37,529 nucleotides of DNA from the IMG/VR virus record IMGVR_UViG_3300042691_011070, positions 1 through 37,529 of that record; one strand, written 5' to 3'. The translations under genes were made by a program, and so were the position numbers. Position 1 is the first letter of the stretch; each line of letters opens with the position of its first letter. Of this stretch, positions 6,590 through 12,818 are shown in pieces. The stretch comes from a virus. The notes under the pieces were generated by a model. That model searched no databases. It had not been told where the DNA came from and saw only the letters and a program-made list of their open reading frames with translations.

Positions 6590-6807
6590 TATTGAAGCGA
6601 TGCTTCTCTTTTCAGGATGTAGCGGACGTTCAGCGCTGCGATTAAAGCGAAGAAAGTTGCAGCAATCGCGGTTATCCCTGCAAGAAAATCAGCGCCGATG
6701 TAGTTGAAGTAGGCAAAGCAAAGCAACTCGAGGATCGCCCCAGCGATGAACACAACAGCCAAGGATGCTTCAGAGTAGATGTAGAAGATGCGGTTTAGGT
6801 TTTGCAT
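6589..6807 (-). CDS. Small two-TM protein, 72 aa
   Basis: Two hydrophobic segments are visible at about residues 14-36 (ASLAVVFIAGAILELLCFAY) and 41-61 (FLAGITAIAATFFALIAALN), with a basic C-terminal end (RYILKREASLQ). AGGAG precedes the ATG by 6 nt. It opens a coupled set of three small membrane proteins and has a leader containing two tandem structured hairpins. The layout resembles small phage inner-membrane effectors, but no family is recognised. Confidence 0.6.
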   Translation of the reverse strand: MQNLNRIFYIYSEASLAVVFIAGAILELLCFAYFNYIGADFLAGITAIAATFFALIAALNVRYILKREASLQ

Positions 6808-6828
6808 GTTGTTCTCCTGATAAGTAGC

Positions 6829-6909
6829 AGCAAGGAGGATTTACCCAGCTTGAGCTGGCGACCTCCTGCTGACCTAAGGATTTACCTAGCTTCTGCTAGC
6901 GACCTTAGG
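6829..6909 (-). ncRNA. Tandem structured hairpins with shared internal loop
   Basis: Two consecutive hairpins lie in the leader of the 72-residue membrane protein gene. Hairpin A (6829-6870): outer stem AGGAGG/CCTCCT, inner stem CCAGC/GCTGG. Hairpin B (6873-6909): outer stem CTAAGG/CCTTAG, inner stem CTAGC/GCTAG. Both have the same asymmetric internal loop, ATTTAC opposite CGA (TCG opposite GTAAAT on the minus strand), and four-base end loops that differ. The stems differ by paired changes while the internal loop is invariant, which is what selection on RNA structure produces. The minus strand is the transcribed one here. Function unknown. Confidence 0.6.
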
Positions 6910-6925
6910 ATTTTGATAACGGGTT

Positions 6926-6959
6926 AAAAGCGGGAAAGCCCTTGAACAAACCCTCCCGC
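6926..6959 (-). terminator. Possible terminator after first leftward gene
   Basis: On the minus strand a 6-bp stem (GCGGGA/TCCCGC) with an 18-nt loop is followed by TTTT. It lies just after the stop of the 108-residue gene and before the tandem hairpins. The long loop and short T-run make it a weak or conditional terminator. Confidence 0.4.
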
Positions 6960-6982
6960 GTATGCCTAAGACAGTAGATAGA

Positions 6983-7309
6983 TTACTGAGCCTTAGAACA
7001 GAACATAGAACGGAGAATCATGGCGCCATCCAGTACCTTTGCATTCTTAACGCCTGCACCATCGATGAGTGCCAAAGCATCCAGAACCTTCTGAGTCATC
7101 TCCACCTCGGATGAAGTCATACGTGCCAAGACTCGACCACCCTTCGCCTTCAGCTGCTCCTTATCACGCTTGGATGCTGCTGCGTTGCGAATTACACAAG
7201 AAGCTTCCCAAGACGTAGTTGGCATTGAACCCGTAACGATTCCACGGTCCATGAGTGCCTGAATGCGACCTTGCTGAGCAGGAGAGATTGGTTTGATTTG
7301 CTGTGTCAT
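6983..7309 (-). CDS. First leftward early protein, 108 aa, unknown
   Basis: This is the first gene of the leftward arm, next to the control region. AAGGAG lies 7 nt before the ATG and leader hairpin L3 stands upstream. The sequence is helical and mildly basic (SPAQQGRIQALMDRGIVTGS; VIRNAAASKRDKEQLKAKGG) with no membrane or signal segment. Position and the well-formed leader suggest a highly expressed immediate-early protein, a class that often targets host functions. No family recognised. Confidence 0.6.
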   Translation of the reverse strand: MTQQIKPISPAQQGRIQALMDRGIVTGSMPTTSWEASCVIRNAAASKRDKEQLKAKGGRVLARMTSSEVEMTQKVLDALALIDGAGVKNAKVLDGAMILRSMFCSKAQ

Positions 7310-7357
7310 TTGAAGCTCCTTAGGAAAAAAACAACGATTGAGATGTGAAAAGGGAAA

Positions 7358-7386
7358 CGCCCCCTTTCGTAAGAAAGGAAGGGGCG
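7358..7386 (-). promoter_or_regulatory. Leader hairpin element L3
   Basis: A strong hairpin (CGCCCC with GGGGCG, inner CTTTC with GAAAG, GTAA loop, 3-nt bulge GAA) stands in the leader of the first leftward gene. It is related in position and C/G-rich stem to elements L1 and L2, but its sequence is more divergent. A T-rich stretch follows only about 30 nt later on the minus strand, so it is not a canonical terminator. Confidence 0.4.
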
Positions 7387-7720
7387 GAGCCCGCTGTGTC
7401 CGTTCCTGAGGAGTGAATCGAAGGGGAGGAGTCAGTTAGGAAAAAACGTTATGGAACTACGGGGGAATGCGCACGGGAGTCGCAGTTCTCCAGAAGAATC
7501 AGACATAAAAGTAATAAAGGGGGTACTCACGCCTCAGATTGCCCTGATTTAAAGTCACAAATTCTGCACATTAAGGCTGAAAACCGTTGATAACGCTCAA
7601 GGTTCTACGCATTACGGATCGGGAGCGTGTATAGACATGTATGCACAACGCATATGCATAGGTACTCCTAGGGGCATGGGACCAACGAAGTGCACCACCG
7701 GGGGTTGAGGCTCCAGCTGT
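7387..7720. other. Non-coding part of control region
   Basis: Between the first leftward gene's leader and the direct repeats I find no convincing gene, RNA or clear sigma-70 promoter on either strand. A minus-strand open frame (7571-7810) lacks a ribosome binding site and coding character. Early leftward promoters should be here or just to the right, but I cannot point to one. Confidence 0.5.
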
Positions 7721-7767
7721 ATCCCATATCCACACGGAAGGTTCGCATCTCATCCCATATCCACACG
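7721..7767 (+). repeat. 16-bp direct repeat, two copies
   Basis: ATCCCATATCCACACG occurs at 7721-7736 and again at 7752-7767, both on the plus strand, 31 bp apart start to start. Each copy contains ATATCCACA, one base away from the DnaA box TTATCCACA. Confidence 0.75.
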
Positions 7768-7799
7768 CACTATTCACCTCTCGTCGGTACTTATCCACA
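7726..7799 (+). other. Cluster of DnaA-box-like sites, possible origin
   Basis: Three sites in the same orientation: ATATCCACA at 7726-7734 and 7757-7765, and a perfect TTATCCACA at 7791-7799. The start-to-start distances are 31 and 34 bp, close to three helical turns. To the right lies an AT-rich stretch (about 7808-7880). This is the arrangement of a small DnaA-dependent origin, or of a DnaA-controlled regulatory region. A single perfect box could occur by chance; the co-oriented spaced set is less likely to. Confidence 0.4.
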
Positions 7800-7852
7800 A
7801 CTACCGACAATTTCGTATGTCAAAAAAACACATCGAGTTTCTGACAAATAGT

Positions 7853-7867
7853 TGAGAACCGTTCTCA
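7853..7867. promoter_or_regulatory. 7-1-7 palindrome, operator candidate (Fur-box-like)
   Basis: TGAGAAC-C-GTTCTCA is a perfect inverted repeat with a one-base centre. It differs from the Fur-type 7-1-7 box TGAGAAT-N-ATTCTCA at one position in each half. It lies in the AT-rich part of the divergent control region, where a repressor could act on either arm. It may equally be the operator of a phage regulator not present in this window. Confidence 0.4.
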
Positions 7868-7921
7868 TTGAAAATTCATGCAGCATCACGAGGGTGGCCC
7901 GGGGTGGACCAAATAGACACG

Positions 7922-7958
7922 CACCCCGGGGGCTTCAATCGGGGTGGTTTTGTTTTTT
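7922..7958 (+). terminator. Rho-independent terminator upstream of tRNA
   Basis: CACCCCG (7922-7928) pairs with CGGGGTG (7940-7946) around an 11-nt loop, followed by GTTTTGTTTTTT. It would end rightward transcription starting in the control region before it reaches the tRNA and head genes. No rightward gene is visible upstream of it, so it may end a short untranslated RNA or insulate the late operon. Confidence 0.75.
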
Positions 7959-7961
7959 ACA

Positions 7962-7989
7962 TTGTGCTAATGGCAAACAAGCTATGCTA
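7962..7989 (+). promoter_or_regulatory. Weak sigma-70-like promoter candidate for tRNA / late arm
   Basis: TTGTGC (7962-7967) and TATGCT (7984-7989) are separated by 16 bp and lie just after the terminator and before the tRNA. The -35 match is poor and the -10 match partial. GCTAAT at 7966-7971 and 7986-7991 and the palindrome CTAATATATTAG at 7987-7998 overlap it, so it may be operator-controlled. Confidence 0.25.
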
Positions 7990-8007
7990 ATATATTAGTA
8001 AATTAGC
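7987..8007. repeat. AT-rich palindrome and inverted GCTAAT repeats
   Basis: CTAATATATTAG (7987-7998) is a perfect 12-bp palindrome. GCTAAT at 7986-7991 is also answered by ATTAGC at 8002-8007, and another GCTAAT lies 20 bp upstream at 7966. This is a plausible binding site cluster in front of the tRNA. Confidence 0.5.
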
Positions 8008-8030
8008 GATAGTGTGCATATCTAGAATGG

Positions 8031-8105
8031 CGCGGAGTAGCGCAGCGGTAGAGCGGCGGACTCATAATCCGCAGGTCGGTGGTTCGATTCCATCCTCCGC
8101 AACCA
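8031..8105 (+). tRNA. tRNA with CAU anticodon, initiator-like (fMet-type)
   Basis: A complete 75-nt cloverleaf with encoded CCA. The acceptor stem has six pairs (GCGGAG/CTCCGC) below a C1.A72 mismatch. The anticodon arm is GCGGA-CTCATAA-TCCGC, giving CAU, and the T arm is GGTGG-TTCGATT-CCATC. A73 is the discriminator base. The C1.A72 mismatch is the formylation signal of bacterial initiator tRNA. However, of the three G:C pairs expected at 29-31/39-41 only two are present (A31:U39), the D stem has elongator-like C11:G24, and G12.A23 is mismatched. It is therefore an initiator-like hybrid rather than a clear copy of a host tRNA. It lies just upstream of the late genes. Confidence 0.9.
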
Positions 8106-8145
8106 TCAAGACCGTAGAGCGACTCCTTCATTGACCGAGGGTTGT

Positions 8146-8173
8146 AATGCTGGCGGCACGAGGGCCGAGCATT
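8146..8173 (+). other. Hairpin downstream of tRNA
   Basis: AATGCTGGC (8146-8154) can pair with GCC-G-AGCATT (8164-8173) with one bulged G and a 9-nt loop. No T-run follows, so it is not a standard terminator. It could help process the tRNA 3' end or protect the late mRNA. The rest of 8106-8236 holds nothing else I can name. Confidence 0.35.
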
Positions 8174-8236
8174 CACTTGCTCATCTGGTATCCGAGCCAG
8201 AGGGGGTCCTCACCTATTCCAAACTGAGAAATTTTT

Positions 8237-8500
8237 ATGCTGACCATAGAAGAGCTACAGAGGTTCTTGAACCAGAGCAGTGCATTGGCCGGTATTGAGG
8301 TTGCTTATGAGAGCGACTTAAAGCGAGCTATCGCGCCTCAGGTGGTTTTGTTGACTGGGATGGTCAACATTGGCGGAAACCCCCACCTATTCGAAACCGA
8401 GATCAATCTCACAGAGTTCAACAGCAGGGAGGATCTACTCCTCCTTGGCTCCGCAATCCTGAAAGCGTTTGATCGCGCCGGGGTACAAACATTGGGATAA
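8237..8500 (+). CDS. Hypothetical protein, first gene of rightward arm
   Basis: I do not recognise this 87-residue protein. It opens with MLTIEELQRFLNQSSALAGI, has a probable beta segment (APQVVLLTGMVNIGG) and ends with a helix (LLLLGSAILKAFDRAG). There is no clear ribosome binding site, only GAGAA before an A/T-rich spacer. It lies just before the terminase genes, so a role in packaging or head assembly is possible by position only. Confidence 0.55.
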   Translation: MLTIEELQRFLNQSSALAGIEVAYESDLKRAIAPQVVLLTGMVNIGGNPHLFETEINLTEFNSREDLLLLGSAILKAFDRAGVQTLG

Positions 8501-8503
8501 GAC

Positions 8504-8761
8504 ATGGCAGCAAGAATTAAGAAGATCCGACACGACGAGAACACAAGGCTGAAGATCCAAGCGGCTCAGCTAATCAACCGTCTGACCGACCACTCCAACG
8601 GGAAGGTTGAGCTTTCCGCTACTCAGGTCAGGTCTATTGAGATCTTGCTCCGGAAAATCCTGCCCGACTTGTCCGACGTCAAGATGGAAGTCGATGCTCA
8701 GCCGATTACGTTCCAGCTTGATCTGTCTGGAAAGCGGCGAAAAGAAGAGGACGATGAATAA
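8504..8761 (+). CDS. terS: Probable terminase small subunit
   Basis: The 85-residue protein has a basic helical start (ARIKKIRHDENTRLKIQ) and the stretch SATQVRSIEILLRKILPDLS. Small proteins with this SATQ..A.EILLRK.LPDLS pattern stand before the large terminase in many podovirus-like phages and are annotated as small terminase. Such proteins recognise the DNA packaging site and load the large subunit. The acidic tail (GKRRKEEDDE) would suit a partner contact. One gene separates it from the large subunit, which is unusual. The assignment rests on remembered motif likeness and gene order. Confidence 0.6.
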   Translation: MAARIKKIRHDENTRLKIQAAQLINRLTDHSNGKVELSATQVRSIEILLRKILPDLSDVKMEVDAQPITFQLDLSGKRRKEEDDE

Positions 8762-9249
8762 TGGGCCACGCACCAGACTGGATGCGCAAACACTACGGCA
8801 AGGTCAGGAAGATGGCTGATGGTGGCGCTCTGCCTGACATTGAGTCAGACGATCGTAGTGAGACTAGCGTCAACCCATACTCCTTTAAGGACATGCGTGG
8901 CGTAGACAACATTGGCGCAAACGTAACGCAGAATCTGGGCGACGGGAACAAGGTCATGGTGGATGCCAGTGTGGGCGGCTATCGCGGGACAGATCAATTT
9001 GGCAACAAGTTTAGCGAGACAAACCGTTGGCACCGCTTGGGCTACTCCAAAGAGCTGGAGGGCGACCGTGAAGTTGGCGTTGGCATTTCTGGCTACGGCT
9101 ATCGAGGTGAGCGTGGCGGGGAGAAGTTCTCTGGCAGTAATGATGTATCAACCGGTGATATTCGTTACAGGGACGGCGATGCGGAATATGGCATCAACTA
9201 CACCCCAGAGGGGAAACAAGTCCGAGTGACTTTTAGAAAGCGGTTCTAG
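8761..9249 (+). CDS. Beta-rich phage protein with N-terminal MADGG motif
   Basis: The 162-residue protein starts MGHAPDWMRKHYGKVRKMAD and contains MADGG at 18-22, a motif shared with other structural-region proteins here. From residue 45 on it alternates polar and hydrophobic residues in short strands with Gly-rich turns (ASVGGYRGTDQFGNKFSE; GVGISGYGYRGERGGEKFSG) and ends VRVTFRKRF with a terminal Phe. That is the look of outer-membrane beta-barrel strands, but there is no signal peptide. It is packed between the terminase subunits with TAATG and TAGTG overlaps. It may be a virion protein; function unknown. Confidence 0.6.
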   Translation: MGHAPDWMRKHYGKVRKMADGGALPDIESDDRSETSVNPYSFKDMRGVDNIGANVTQNLGDGNKVMVDASVGGYRGTDQFGNKFSETNRWHRLGYSKELEGDREVGVGISGYGYRGERGGEKFSGSNDVSTGDIRYRDGDAEYGINYTPEGKQVRVTFRKRF

Positions 9250-10679
9250 TGGAAGTAATCAAGTACTCGCCCCCGGGAAAGAATGCAGCCAAGTTCCATG
9301 AATCAGATTCGTTTGTACGTGGCCTCATGGGACCGGTGGGTTCTGGGAAGTCCTCGAGCTGCTGCGTTGAAATCGTGGCTAGAGCCCTTCGCCAGAGACC
9401 ATCTCGTGATGGGATTCGTCGTTCTCGCTGGCTGATCATCCGAAACACATACCCAGAGCTGAAGTCCACAACGATTAAGACTTGGGAGACTTGGTTCCCC
9501 GCGAACGTGGCGCCCATCAAGTGGGACACCCCGATCACATCGACGATGAAGATCAACAACATCGGGGATGGCACCGGCCTTGAACTCGAGGTGATGTTCA
9601 TGGCGCTGGACAAACCCACAGAGACCGGCAAGCTCCGATCGCTGGAACTCACAGGCGCATGGATCAACGAGGCGTCCGAGGTTCCCAAAGAGATCTTCGA
9701 TATGGTCACCCAGCGGGTGGGACGATTCCCATCGAAGCTCCAAGGCGGTCCGAGCTGGTGCGGGATCATCCTAGACACCAACCCGTGCGACGACGATCAC
9801 TGGTATTACAAGCTGGCCGAAGAAGAGCGTCCGCTGGAGTGGGAGTTCTTCCGTCAGCCGGGCGGCCTGATCCGGGATGCTGAGGGCGCCTATATTCCGA
9901 ACCAAGATGCGGAGAACGTATTCAACCTGCCGGGTGGATACGGTTACTACCTGCAGCAGGTTCCAAGCAAGTCGGAGGATTGGATCAATGTTTTCCTTTT
10001 GGGCAACTACGGATCCACAAAAGACGGCAAGCCGGTTTACCCCGAGTACAACGACAAGGTTCACTGCCTCCACAAGAACGTCGAGGGAGAGCGCGGCTTA
10101 CCAATCGTATTGGGGTGGGACTTTGGACTCACACCCGCTTGCGTCATCCTGCAAGTAACAGGACGCGGGAAAATTATCATTTTGGATGAACTGGTATCAG
10201 AGGATATGGGTATCCGCCAGTTCACTAACGACATCGTGAAGCCGGTGCTGATGAACAAGTACAGCGGCTTCCAGATTCATTCAGCGGGTGACCCCGCAGG
10301 AAACATCCGAGCCCAGACCGACGAGCGCACCTGTCTTCAGGAACTCCTAGAGGCTGGGATCTACACGGAGCCTGCGAGCACGAACGACTTCATCCCTAGG
10401 CGCGAATCCGTTGCCTTCTTTATGACGCGGATGATGGACGGTGAGCCAGCGTTCATGCTGAACCCACGATGCACGAACCTGAGGAAGGGATTCCTTGGGC
10501 GCTACAAGTTTGAGCGACTGAAGACTTCAGGCAACGCTCGCTACAAAGATAGACCTGTCAAAGACATCTACTCGCACATCCAAGACGCGCTGCAGTACGC
10601 ATGCTTGAAGGTAAGGGGCGGCTTAACGCCTGCAAGGGCTAGAGCAGTTACAAAGAGATCATCTAAAGGCTGGACATGA
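9249..10679 (+). CDS. terL: Terminase large subunit
   Basis: This is the ATP-driven DNA packaging motor with nuclease. Walker A is GPVGSGKS at 28-35, and the Walker B / catalytic region is LTGAWINEASEV at 134-145 with E141 likely catalytic. The C-terminal RNase H-like nuclease shows WDFG at 290-293 (D291), SAGDPAG with D348 and QDALQY with D446 as candidate metal ligands. Length (476) is normal. The start is GTG overlapping the upstream stop (TAGTG); no ATG near it fits better. Its stop overlaps the portal start (ATGA). Confidence 0.95.
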   Translation: MEVIKYSPPGKNAAKFHESDSFVRGLMGPVGSGKSSSCCVEIVARALRQRPSRDGIRRSRWLIIRNTYPELKSTTIKTWETWFPANVAPIKWDTPITSTMKINNIGDGTGLELEVMFMALDKPTETGKLRSLELTGAWINEASEVPKEIFDMVTQRVGRFPSKLQGGPSWCGIILDTNPCDDDHWYYKLAEEERPLEWEFFRQPGGLIRDAEGAYIPNQDAENVFNLPGGYGYYLQQVPSKSEDWINVFLLGNYGSTKDGKPVYPEYNDKVHCLHKNVEGERGLPIVLGWDFGLTPACVILQVTGRGKIIILDELVSEDMGIRQFTNDIVKPVLMNKYSGFQIHSAGDPAGNIRAQTDERTCLQELLEAGIYTEPASTNDFIPRRESVAFFMTRMMDGEPAFMLNPRCTNLRKGFLGRYKFERLKTSGNARYKDRPVKDIYSHIQDALQYACLKVRGGLTPARARAVTKRSSKGWT

Positions 10680-12805
10680 GCTATGTGAACGAACAACCCC
10701 CGGTTGAGATTGACATCAAGGAAGACGGGAACGAAGTCAGCAATCCCGGTTTCGAGAGTAATCTCGCAGCGTATGTGCGCCAGTGTTGGGGTGAGGCGAA
10801 GACCGCCAAGACCCAGATCACTGAAAGACTGCTCAGGTGTGAGCGTCAGCGCCGGGGTGTCTACGATCCAGATCATGAAGCCGACATCAAGAAGACCGGT
10901 GGCTCTGACATATTTATGATGCTTACAGACGTCAAATGTCGCGCTGCTGAGTCATGGATCAAAGATGTGATGCTAAATCAGCAAGAGCGTGTCTTTGATC
11001 TAACCCCTGCCAAGAACCCCCAGATGCCGCCTGAGATGAAGAAGGCGATCGTGGATCTGGTTCGCACTGAAGCTGAGGACTACATCGCTGAAGGCGGTGA
11101 GCTGCACCCGGAGACTTTCCGTGCTCGCATGGAGGAAGTCCACGACTCAATCATGCAGAAGCTTCGCACTGAGGCTGAGGACTCCGCCCGTCGAATGGGC
11201 GACAAGATTGAGGACCAGCTCAACCAAGGCAAGTTCAGGGAAGAGCTGCGCAACTTCATTACCGATTTCGTAACGTTCCCAACGGCGGTCATGAAAGGTC
11301 CGAACGTCAAGCGGCGCAAAGCCCTTGCGTGGGGTCCTGACTTCCAAGCGGTTGTGACTACAGAATTCGTCCGTGAGATGGAGCGGGTTAGCCCGTATGA
11401 CATTTTCCCGGCACCGGCCTCAACTGGCGTGAATGACGCCTACCTGATCCAGCGTCACCGCTTGAACCTTGTTGGTCTGGAGTCGATGAGCGGTACCCCG
11501 GGGGTCAACGAAGATGCGCTGGCTACCGTGATCGACCGCTATGGTCGCAAGGGGTATCGCAGTTGGTTGCAGGGCGACAGTGAGCGCCGTGACCTCGAGG
11601 GCAAGCCGTTCCGTTTCCCCATCAATACCAGCGAGATCGAGACGGTGGAGTTCTGGGGCGCGGTCAACGGGCAGTGGCTGCTGGAGTGGGGCATCAAGGA
11701 CGACACCATCGTCTCCGACAAGACCTACGAGGTCAACGTCTGGTGGACTGGCGGCATCGTCTGGAAGTGCATCCTGAATCCGGATCCTTTGGGCGAGCGT
11801 CCGTATGAGACATCCTCATGGGAGGAAGTGCCGCACAGCTTCTGGGGCGTTGCTCTACCTGAGGTGATGCGCGATACCCAGATCATGTGTAACGCCGCAG
11901 CTCGTAGCTTGGCGAACAACATGGGTATTGCTTCCGGTCCTCAGGCCGAGGTTGCCGTCGATCGCTTGCCTGATGGCGAAGACCTGACCGACATCTACCC
12001 TTGGAAGATCTGGCAGACAACTTCCGACCGTACTGGCGGTGGTCAGCCTGCTGTCCGCTTCTTCCAGCCGAACATGAACGCCGATGTGCTGCTTAGCGTG
12101 TACACCACGTTTGCCAAGCAGGCAGATGAGGTCACCGGCATTCCGAACTACGTCTATGGTTCAAGCGCTGTGAGTGGCGCAGGCCGCACAGCTAGTGGTC
12201 TGTCGATGCTTATGGACAATGCATCGAAAGGTATCAAGCAAGCTGTTGCAAACATAGATAAAATAGTAAGTGGTATTGTGCAGAGACTATATCTGCACAA
12301 CATGATGTTCGACCCTGATCCTTACATCAAGGGCGACTTCAAAGTAGTAGCCAAGGGCGCGATCGGTCTCCTGCACAAAGAGACTCTCCAGATGCGCCGC
12401 AATGAGTTCCTCATGGCTACGGCTAATCCGATTGACTCTCAGATCACCGGCATCGAGGGCAGGGCTTACCTGCTCCGTGAGGCTGCGCGTGGTTTGCAGA
12501 TGGATACAACCAAGATCGTTCCTGACCAGAACACCTTTGAAGAGCAGAAGATCCAAGCTGCCGCGCAGGTGATGGCTCAGCAGATGATTCAGCAAATGAT
12601 GCAGCAGATGCAACAACAGCAAGGGATGCCGCCCCCGGGTGGTCCTGCGCTGCCTGCCCCACAAGAGCAGATGGTAGATGGTTCCCCGGCTGGTGGGCAA
12701 ATGGCAAACACAGTGATGCCGCAGCAGATGGCTGATGGCGGTTCAGTCCCGGAGCCAATGGCTGATCAGGTTCTTCGCGCTCTCGTAATGAATGGCTCTA
12801 TCTAA
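10676..12805 (+). CDS. Portal protein, P22-type
   Basis: The portal is the dodecameric ring at the head vertex through which DNA enters and leaves. Length (709), position right after the large terminase and motifs such as RNFITDFVTFPTAVMKGPNV and RVSPYDIFPAPASTGVNDAY fit the P22-like portal family. The C-terminal 70 residues are an unusual Gln/Met-rich tract (about 625-650) followed by a Pro-rich stretch and MADGG at 685-689, the motif also found in neighbouring virion-type proteins. This tail could form the portal barrel extension or bind a partner. Confidence 0.88.
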   Translation: MSYVNEQPPVEIDIKEDGNEVSNPGFESNLAAYVRQCWGEAKTAKTQITERLLRCERQRRGVYDPDHEADIKKTGGSDIFMMLTDVKCRAAESWIKDVMLNQQERVFDLTPAKNPQMPPEMKKAIVDLVRTEAEDYIAEGGELHPETFRARMEEVHDSIMQKLRTEAEDSARRMGDKIEDQLNQGKFREELRNFITDFVTFPTAVMKGPNVKRRKALAWGPDFQAVVTTEFVREMERVSPYDIFPAPASTGVNDAYLIQRHRLNLVGLESMSGTPGVNEDALATVIDRYGRKGYRSWLQGDSERRDLEGKPFRFPINTSEIETVEFWGAVNGQWLLEWGIKDDTIVSDKTYEVNVWWTGGIVWKCILNPDPLGERPYETSSWEEVPHSFWGVALPEVMRDTQIMCNAAARSLANNMGIASGPQAEVAVDRLPDGEDLTDIYPWKIWQTTSDRTGGGQPAVRFFQPNMNADVLLSVYTTFAKQADEVTGIPNYVYGSSAVSGAGRTASGLSMLMDNASKGIKQAVANIDKIVSGIVQRLYLHNMMFDPDPYIKGDFKVVAKGAIGLLHKETLQMRRNEFLMATANPIDSQITGIEGRAYLLREAARGLQMDTTKIVPDQNTFEEQKIQAAAQVMAQQMIQQMMQQMQQQQGMPPPGGPALPAPQEQMVDGSPAGGQMANTVMPQQMADGGSVPEPMADQVLRALVMNGSI

Positions 12806-12818
12806 GAGGATTATCTAA

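Noticed and set aside
6829-6909. Guanidine-II (mini-ykkC) riboswitch as explanation for the tandem hairpins
   Set aside because: That class needs ACGR end loops on both hairpins; here the end loops differ and the conserved part is an internal loop.
7721-7767. CRISPR array
   Set aside because: Only two repeat copies with a 15-bp gap; no array and no cas genes.
7571-7810. Minus-strand open frame of 79 codons across the repeat region
   Set aside because: No ribosome binding site, odd composition and it runs through the direct repeats and DnaA-like sites; more likely non-coding.
7795-7823. Leftward sigma-70 promoter with TTGACA at 7823-7818
   Set aside because: The -35 is perfect, but at 17 bp spacing the -10 would be TTGTGG, which is too poor to call.
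8031-8105. tRNA as a phage attachment site
   Set aside because: The tRNA is complete and no integrase or other lysogeny gene is visible in the window.
9233-9781. Minus-strand open frame opposite the large terminase
   Set aside because: Antisense to a certain gene, with no ribosome binding site or domain.
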